Positions 57,927-64,000 of a stretch of 64,000 nucleotides of DNA are shown one piece after another. The DNA is taken from contig CM106586.1 of the NCBI GenBank assembly GCA_048013815.1, forward strand, positions 2,976,001 through 3,040,000. Reading direction: 5' to 3'. The translations under genes were made by a program, and so were the position numbers. Position 1 is the stretch's first letter. The number at the start of each line of letters is the position of its first letter. The DNA is from Setoptus koraiensis. Its lineage: Eukaryota; Arthropoda. The notes under the pieces are model-generated. The model did no database searches. It had not been told where the DNA came from and saw nothing but the letters and a program-made list of their open reading frames with translations.

Positions 57927-59489
57927 GTGTTTATGTCGAAAGTCGAGATGAAAGTACACAATCAGAACCACATGCGAGAAGCCAAACCCTATAAATGTTC
58001 CCAATGTACTAAAACTTTTGCTAATTCATCGTACTTGTCTCAGCATATGAGAATACACCAAGGATTGAAACCTTACTCTTGTGAGGTCTGCGACAAAAAA
58101 TTCACCCAATTGTCACATCTACAGCAACACAAGCGAACTCACACTGGCGATAAACCATATAAATGTAACTATCTGAATTGCAGTAAAGAGTTTAGTCAAT
58201 TGTCTAATCTTCAATCTCACTCTCGCTGCCACCAATTGGATAAACCATATAAATGCAATAGTTGCTACAAATGTTTTCAAGATGAACAAAGTCTACTCGA
58301 TCATATACCGCGACATTTAGAGTCAAAACATCTGAAAAAGAAATTGTGTATATTCTGTGGTAGTTCATATCAGCAGGAACGAGGTCTGGTCAAACATTTT
58401 CAGCAATATCACACAGATAAACCACATCATCTGGTCAGCGCAGCCATCGCCGCTGGGACAACAGGAAATACTTCGTTGATAGCTTCGATTGTATCGAATG
58501 CAGCAAATGCATCAGCTATTTCAAATAGTATATCTAATGGTGCGAATACAATTTCATCAAATCATAGCTCCAATCAAGTAAGTTCATCATTAGGGACAAT
58601 GAGTGCAACCAACAGCAATATAAACAGGACACATATGATTAATGCAAACCAACGCAGTTTGTTAAATGCTAACAACAATTCAACAGCTTTATCCGTAGCA
58701 CAATATCAACAAGGTAGCAGCAACTCCATCGGATCGTCATTAGATATTAAAACAGATCATAATACGCCACCTCCCCAGTCAAACACACCCCTAAATGATC
58801 CCTCAAGTATGCGCACGGCCAGTGGCGATATGGGAATCAATAACAATATAGGACAGGATTCGCCATCGATGCAAGTCTCATCTAATGCAGATAGACATGT
58901 TATATCGAACGACAATGTTAAAAGCTTTAGCAATAGTAACAGTCCGAATAATAATAGTAATAATAACCACAATATCAACGATCAACTCGAACAAAATAAT
59001 AATCAATCCATGCCATCTGCCTCGATGCATCAACAAAACAATCACATCAACAATCATCATCATCAGTATCAGCAGCAGGTGTCTAATTCGTCGAGCATAG
59101 ACTCGGATGCTAATCTGTCGTCTCATCTCCACTATGATGTCACAGGGCATCACCATCAACAACTGGGACATCTGAATCATCGCCATCACCTAACAGCCAG
59201 TTTAAGTCATCACTCCATATTTAATCCTTATATACAAAGCCATCAACAAAGTTTATCTCCAGCTACACCATCGTCTTCAGCATCCTCTTGCGCCTCAGAT
59301 GTGAGATCAAACGCTAACTCCAATGCGGCGGCTGCCGCCGTTGCCGCTGCTCTGTCGGGCGGAAGTCATACTGCTAGCCATCACCACACACAGTCTTATG
59401 GTGGTTGGTCTAGTTCAGCAGTGGCTAGTCAGGCTGTTGCTACTGCTGCTGCTATAGCTGCCATACATCAAGGAGAAAGCTCAGGGTGA
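57927..59489 (+). CDS. sqz: rotund/squeeze/lin-29 family C2H2 zinc-finger factor, exon 3
   Basis: DNA-binding transcription regulator, nuclear. The exon finishes finger 1 (VFMSKVEMKVHNQNH) and adds five more C2H2 fingers. KPYKCSQCTKTFANSSYLSQH, split as KPYKCSQC and FANSSYLSQHMRIH, FTQLSHLQQHKRTHTGDKPYKC, split as FTQLSHLQQH and THTGDKPYKC, FSQLSNLQSHSRCHQ and KPYKCNSCYKCF-EHIPRH are the hallmark of the rotund/squeeze, LIN-29 and ZNF384/ZNF362 group. The rest is a long Ser/Asn/His/Gln region with two Ala-rich runs near the end. In Drosophila, rn acts in limb and wing patterning and sqz in neuron identity; which of the two this matches is not resolved. Stop TGA at 59487. Confidence 0.9.
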   Translation: MFMSKVEMKVHNQNHMREAKPYKCSQCTKTFANSSYLSQHMRIHQGLKPYSCEVCDKKFTQLSHLQQHKRTHTGDKPYKCNYLNCSKEFSQLSNLQSHSRCHQLDKPYKCNSCYKCFQDEQSLLDHIPRHLESKHLKKKLCIFCGSSYQQERGLVKHFQQYHTDKPHHLVSAAIAAGTTGNTSLIASIVSNAANASAISNSISNGANTISSNHSSNQVSSSLGTMSATNSNINRTHMINANQRSLLNANNNSTALSVAQYQQGSSNSIGSSLDIKTDHNTPPPQSNTPLNDPSSMRTASGDMGINNNIGQDSPSMQVSSNADRHVISNDNVKSFSNSNSPNNNSNNNHNINDQLEQNNNQSMPSASMHQQNNHINNHHHQYQQQVSNSSSIDSDANLSSHLHYDVTGHHHQQLGHLNHRHHLTASLSHHSIFNPYIQSHQQSLSPATPSSSASSCASDVRSNANSNAAAAAVAAALSGGSHTASHHHTQSYGGWSSSAVASQAVATAAAIAAIHQGESSG

Positions 59490-61575
59490 TGTGACTAACA
59501 GATGTCCACCATTTGTAATCAATCAGACGCCAACCATTGGCGCTTCACCATTGTTAGTGTCTAGAAATGCTTGTGGATTTGACCACTATTTTATTAGATG
59601 CGTTTGTCCTAATGATACAATTTTAATCTATCCGACTAGATTGAATTCTTATGGAGTTTACCTGTTCTAGTAGATTGACATTGAATGAATCATAGTATCA
59701 TGCAATGTGAGCATTAACGACAATATCAAACAACAATGGCCACTATTTTAGGATGCCAAGGAATCACGCATCATTGATGCTACAATACAATGAAAATAAC
59801 AAGCTGAATCAAGTTCAAAAGGCCACTACTCTGTAGAGATGTTAGCTTGTATGGACGTTCACCTTGAATGCAATGTGGAAATGTTTTCGATTGATCGATG
59901 GAGCACCCAATCTAATGTAAAACCTCTGGACGGTTACGGCACTAAATGAACAAGCACCACAATAAAGGCCAACCATTGTTGTGTTGCGTCTGTATGTAGT
60001 CGCTTTGGAACCTCAATTATCAGCCATGTGACACAAGATATCCCTCTAGATGCTTGAGTCTAGCGCAGCAATTAATCTGGTAATCAAGTGGAGAATTTTT
60101 GATTACAAATCCTTCGTTGCAGCGATAATGAAAAGAGGTAAACTCATGGATGTCATTCGTTCATCAGTATTTTCACAATAGACACTCATCCCCGTACCGG
60201 ACATTTTTTCATCTAGTTTACCGAGAATAAACTGAGGAAACATCCTGTCACTTGAAAACAACAATGATTTTGATCATGATTTGATTTTGATCACTATTAC
60301 AGAATTTCGGCGCCTGTTGTGTAGATGCCGGCATATCAAAGATGCTCGCTTTTAGTTATGCCACCTGAACATGATGAGAAAGGGGCTCAAAATTATCAAC
60401 GCTGTCTATGAGATTGATCTATAACGGAGGTAGTGATTGAAAGATATAATTGTTCAATTCCAATAACTATATTTTATAGATATATCGATAAAGGTGAAGA
60501 ATTCACTATTTGCATTTGTATTTAACCTACCTTCCAAGAGAAAATTTGGTTTATTAAATAATAATAAATGGTAACAACTAAACATTCAGTAATAATTAGG
60601 ATTTCTCTTGTTCATGGTTTATGTAGCAGTAGTATCAATCGTATCACTTCTTGGATAAAAGCATAATATGTAGCTACTAATAATGCGTTGCATATACATG
60701 CATTCTTGTGAATACAAAAATGATATAGTTTGCGCACACTATGATCAATTTCCATAATTATGCTAATATCCAATGTATGATAAGATGATAAATTCGACTC
60801 TTGTGCTTCGTTGATCAACTTTTTCACCAGATATATCAATTCTACTTGATGTACGTAATAATTATAAAAGATATATGAGATGTATTCCAAATTATTTTCA
60901 TTTCTTCAAGTCTAAACGCAGATGATGTTCATAAAAGCTATAGGCTCAGTTCATCAAATGAAGCGAGAAATAAAACTGTATTTAGAACATTTGACGCTAT
61001 TATATAGCATTTGATTCGGTTAGTGTGATCGCATTTGCTTACAATGTTTGGTACATTCAGAGGAATGGACAACAGTAAGAGTAACAGATTCATAATCAAC
61101 ACAATTTTTATTGAAGTGAGTTAATCCTAGATATAGTTTTACTCCAACTGTCCTATTATAGTTGCCGCTTTTTTTGTCTCTTTGTGTGCTACTGAGTGAG
61201 ATATGACGTCTGAATCGTATTCCCTGTTGAACCTCAAGTTGGTCAGATCCATTACAGTTGCATCAACAAAGACAAAGGCTAAAAAGACGATGATCCAACT
61301 CTCGACAGATGAATAGATTTATGGCTGCTAATAAAATCATTTGTCGCATTTATCATGTTTACCCAAAAAATTCACAGCAATAGACATATGTCTAGCACCA
61401 AACAGATAGCTCACAATGCAAATATTACAACTGGAAACTGACAAAAAAGTTTCTGCAATAGTAAGTCAGATTATGCGATCAAAGAGAGCCTATTATGTTG
61501 TGACTTTTTTTCTGGGGCAACTTGCCTAGATAAACTTTCCTAATGTTGATCAAACGAATCTCCAGTCTGCTGACA
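59490..61575. other. 3' UTR and gap after the zinc-finger gene
   Basis: AT-rich. AATAAA at 59961-59966 may end the zinc-finger transcript. A 92-codon frame on the minus strand (60612-60890) lacks an ATG at its start and has no recognised domain. Confidence 0.5.
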
Positions 61576-61962
61576 TCAATTATCAATCTCTATTTTGTGT
61601 CTATTTGTTTGTATAGCTAGTTTGGGTATCCAACGTGTCCAACTTGGAGCATTGTTGAGATGAGTTTTGACTCTGAAATCCGGTATATTGATAGTCGGCA
61701 ACTGAATCCTCATCGCTGGAAGAAAGGCGCTCGCTCTCAAATTCATATGGGGATTATCTGCAGGACCAATTTCAGTATCGTCAACGACAAAATATTCAGA
61801 ATCTGATGTTTCATTGTGTGTATTAAAAAAGTTTTTTTGCGACAAGTGTGCTATTACGGGAAGATGGATAAAATCATTGTAATCGGGTTCCTTAATTGGT
61901 GATCCTGAGCACGGATGAATTAAAACTATGGTGCCTAAGAGTAGTGTTAGTGAGTATGACAT
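61576..61962 (-). CDS. small secreted protein, unrecognised
   Basis: I do not recognise this gene. The ATG at 61962 starts a 128-aa frame with a clear signal peptide (SLTLLLGTIVLIHP) and a likely cut at CSGS-PI near residue 22. The mature part is about 106 residues with no cysteines. It is acidic in its first half (KEPDYNDF, TSDSEYFVVDDTE) and basic in its second half (RIQLPTINIPDFRVKTHLNN, split as RIQLPTINIP and DFRVKTHLNN, then WTRWIPKL and NRHK). It has one possible N-glycosylation site (NETS). No KR/RR processing sites are visible, so a classic neuropeptide precursor is unlikely. The acid-then-basic layout could be a pro-region plus a cationic peptide; that is inference. Single exon, isolated. 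Confidence 0.6.
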   Translation of the reverse strand: MSYSLTLLLGTIVLIHPCSGSPIKEPDYNDFIHLPVIAHLSQKNFFNTHNETSDSEYFVVDDTEIGPADNPHMNLRASAFLPAMRIQLPTINIPDFRVKTHLNNAPSWTRWIPKLAIQTNRHKIEIDN

Positions 61963-62209
61963 GTTTAGTTTGCAAACATACAAATTTATGTCGGGTGGCG
62001 ACTGTTGAGTAAAATTGGTGTTATCTCGGTGATGAGCTATTGGTGAGATTTAGCCATACAAAGAAACGTTTGTATAGTGACATAATGACGGCATCCAAGT
62101 GTAAATGATGCCTCTAAATAAGAATGCGAAAGCATCATTAGAAAGTATCATACCGCGATGATAACTTTGCATAGATAGCCGGCATTTGCGGGCAAGTCGA
62201 GGTCAATTC

Positions 62210-62240
62210 TTCAACTTTGGCGCTTTTAGCCAAAGTTGAA
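62210..62240. repeat. perfect 12-bp inverted repeat with 7-nt loop
   Basis: TTCAACTTTGGC and GCCAAAGTTGAA flank GCTTTTA, 248 bp upstream of the minus-strand secreted-protein ATG. Confidence 0.95.
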
Positions 62241-63239
62241 TAAGTAAAAAACGGTAGAGGGCCAGCCGTAGAACTGTGTATGTTTCTGATGAGTGCAAAG
62301 CCCAAGGAGGATTGGTCGAGGCCACAGACAATGGAAGATTTTCACTTTGTGAAGTGTATGTGGTTAATTTCGAATCGCGCGCTACTTAGTTGAACTGAGC
62401 GAAGCAAAGAGCGCCTCAATAAATATATCTTTGCTAGCTGTATCCAGTGTGCAATTATAACAGTGACGTGCCAGTGGAGTATAATAGTGTGGGCCAGTGT
62501 AAACCGTTCTTTGGAGCAGTGGTGAACTGTTAGTAAAGTGTAATGGCATTTTGCATGCGCTAGAGTGCTGGCGTTCATCGCGGAGAATGTTTCTTCTAGT
62601 TTACAGACAGACACACAGACAGACAAACACACAGACACGCATCGAATTGCTTCATTGACGCACGCACACAGAGATGAATGCCTGGCAAGATGGCGCACGG
62701 GCAAACGGTTAGTGGAATATATAACTCTTGAAGCGCTGGTCAGAACCTTGAACCGCCTTGTGCTATGCCTACAAGATAGCTATTAATAGATAGCAGCACT
62801 AACGATATACGAATATATTTAATTATAATTACCGACGATAACAGCACAATTATTATCCTTGTCGCTGTATTGATTTAATTGGAACAGATGATGACCTTCA
62901 ACAACCTGCCACATTTAATCTGAAAGTTGGCCACCGACACACACACGCACGCACCGCAACCACCATCAAATCCACGGGCAATACTATCATTATTAGTACA
63001 AATATATATATATTTATATACAGATATTTATTCATTCATCCACACACACACACAGACTAACTCATATCATTTTAGACTAGTAGCGAGACAGAGGGAGAGA
63101 GAGAGAGAGAGGGAAAGAATATAGCAGTAATCAGATAAACGCGCTTCGTTATCGATCTTCATGATACACACCATCGCCAGCACAGCAATCTAGCAGCCTA
63201 CCCAGACCAACAACACCGACCACAACGACCGCAGCAGCA

Positions 63240-63298
63240 ACGACAACAACAATAACAACCACTATCACAACAACAACAACAACAACAGCAACAACAAC
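63240..63298 (+). repeat. CAA-rich leader just before the Rsf1-like ATG
   Basis: CAA/CGA/CAG triplets run up to the start codon. CAA-rich leaders are known to stay unstructured, which helps scanning ribosomes; that role here is inferred. Confidence 0.8.
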
Positions 63299-63904
63299 AT
63301 GACCTACGGCAGAAATAGGGTATTCATTGGCGGCCTAGAGCCGGTCATCACCAAAGAGGACATCGAGAAAGAATTTGGCAAATTCGGAAAGCTAGAAAAT
63401 GTTTGGGTGGCCCAAAATCCGCCAGGCTTTGCATTTATTGTTTACGGCGAACAACAAGACGCCGAAAATGCCGTGGACAAAATGAACGGTCAGACGTTCA
63501 TGGGCGGAAAATTGCGCGTTGAACACTCCAGGCCAAAGCCACCGGGAGCTAGAAGAGGTGGCGGCGGCTACGTCGGTGGGCCACCTAGACGCGACGGCGG
63601 CGGTGGCTACATCGGCGGAGGTGCATACAGAAACGGCCGCGGCAGCTACAATAGTACCAGCTACGGTGCCCCCCATTACGCTCGTTCACAGCCCTACGGG
63701 GGCCCAGGAGCTGGCGGTGACCGCGGTGGCGGCCGGCCAGAACGACGCGACCACGGAGACAGATCCGTGGGCGGGGGTCGCGCAAACGGAAGATACCATG
63801 ACGCAGACAGTTATGGCGATTCGAGACCTCCCAGAAGAGACGACGGCCCAAGATCTAGAGAGTACCGCTCAGGCGGTAGAAGCCCACCGAGGAGATACAG
63901 TTAA
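63299..63904 (+). CDS. Rsf1: RRM splicing regulator, Rsf1/SRSF3-7-like
   Basis: RNA-binding protein, expected in the nucleus. A 201-aa frame. One RRM occupies about residues 7-76: RNP2 VFIGGL (8-13) and RNP1 GFAFIVYG (43-50), preceded by VWVAQNPPGFAF, the signature of the SRSF3/SRSF7/Rbp1/Rsf1 group. The C-terminal half is a Gly/Arg region (RGGGG, RRDGGG, RGGGRPERRD) ending GGRSPPRRYS, with only a few Ser-Arg pairs. That composition resembles Drosophila Rsf1, which antagonises SR proteins, more than the RS-rich activators. There is no zinc knuckle as in SRSF7. The ATG lies in a CAACATGACC context. Single exon, complete (TAA). Confidence 0.88.
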   Translation: MTYGRNRVFIGGLEPVITKEDIEKEFGKFGKLENVWVAQNPPGFAFIVYGEQQDAENAVDKMNGQTFMGGKLRVEHSRPKPPGARRGGGGYVGGPPRRDGGGGYIGGGAYRNGRGSYNSTSYGAPHYARSQPYGGPGAGGDRGGGRPERRDHGDRSVGGGRANGRYHDADSYGDSRPPRRDDGPRSREYRSGGRSPPRRYS

Positions 63905-64000
63905 AGCACACCAAAACTACAACAACAATTAGATCAGTTAGTTAGCCAGTAACTATATGAATATGTAATAATACTAATACCTATGACATCTACGCATACA
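63905..64000 (+). other. start of the Rsf1-like 3' UTR
   Basis: AT-rich sequence after the TAA to the window edge; no AATAAA seen. Confidence 0.6.

Larger units (their letters stand above)
61963..63298. other. gap and 5' UTR region upstream of the Rsf1-like gene
   Basis: Holds the promoter of the minus-strand secreted protein, a foldback at 62210-62240 and the Rsf1-like 5' region. The latter has CA, GA (about 63088-63112) and CAA (about 63240-63298) repeats. An unspliced 5' UTR or an upstream untranslated exon are both possible. Confidence 0.5.

Noticed and set aside
60612-60890. 92-codon minus-strand frame in AT-rich DNA
   Set aside because: No ATG at its start and this length is expected by chance many times in a window this size.
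1-64000. Transposon, retroelement or virus-derived genes
   Set aside because: No reverse transcriptase, integrase, transposase or capsid motifs were seen in any frame, and no long terminal repeats.

Overview
The window is animal nuclear DNA, most likely from an arthropod and plausibly a mite. This is inference. It rests on an Rsf1-like RNA-binding protein, a rotund/squeeze-type zinc-finger factor, a CYP3-clan-like P450 and very intron-poor housekeeping genes. No bacterial, viral or transposon protein was recognised, and no tRNA or rRNA.

There are two compositional regimes. About 1-29 kb and about 51-55.6 kb are GC- and CpG-rich, full of microsatellites and 9-20 bp minisatellites, with few genes. 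About 29-51 kb and 55.6-62 kb are AT-richer and look ordinary. The left regime holds a split gene on the minus strand. Its first coding exon (23350-23864) joins in phase, across an 8.9 kb intron, to an exon with one membrane segment (14351-14490). The membrane exon resembles the first transmembrane region of DEG/ENaC channels (tentative). Further left on the same strand lie two small secreted-protein genes (8654-9205 and 9771-10358). They look like diverged tandem paralogues of an unrecognised helical family and may sit inside a later intron of the split gene.

A compact island follows at 29.3-41.8 kb, with almost every coding region in one exon. In order these are cyclin E (+), tRNA m1G37 methyltransferase Trm5 (+), cytochrome P450 (+), E2 enzyme UBE2G2/Ubc7 (+), Beclin 1/Atg6 (-), MICOS subunit MIC10 (-) and deubiquitinase USP48 (+). 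UBE2G2 and Beclin converge; MIC10 and USP48 diverge from a 501 bp gap. The genes are housekeeping and do not form one pathway, although ubiquitin turnover is represented three times (E2, deubiquitinase, and cyclin E with an intact Fbw7-type degron).

41.8-55.6 kb has no supported gene. Then come a three-exon rotund/squeeze/lin-29 zinc-finger gene (55678-59489, +), an unrecognised small secreted protein (61576-61962, -) and an Rsf1-like RRM protein (63299-63904, +).

The most unusual signals are the tandem secreted pair, the split membrane-protein gene, the excess of the 10-bp bZIP-type palindrome RTTAYGTAAY confined to the GC-rich regime (17 matches, five of them in a 15-bp array), and several near-perfect foldback sequences.
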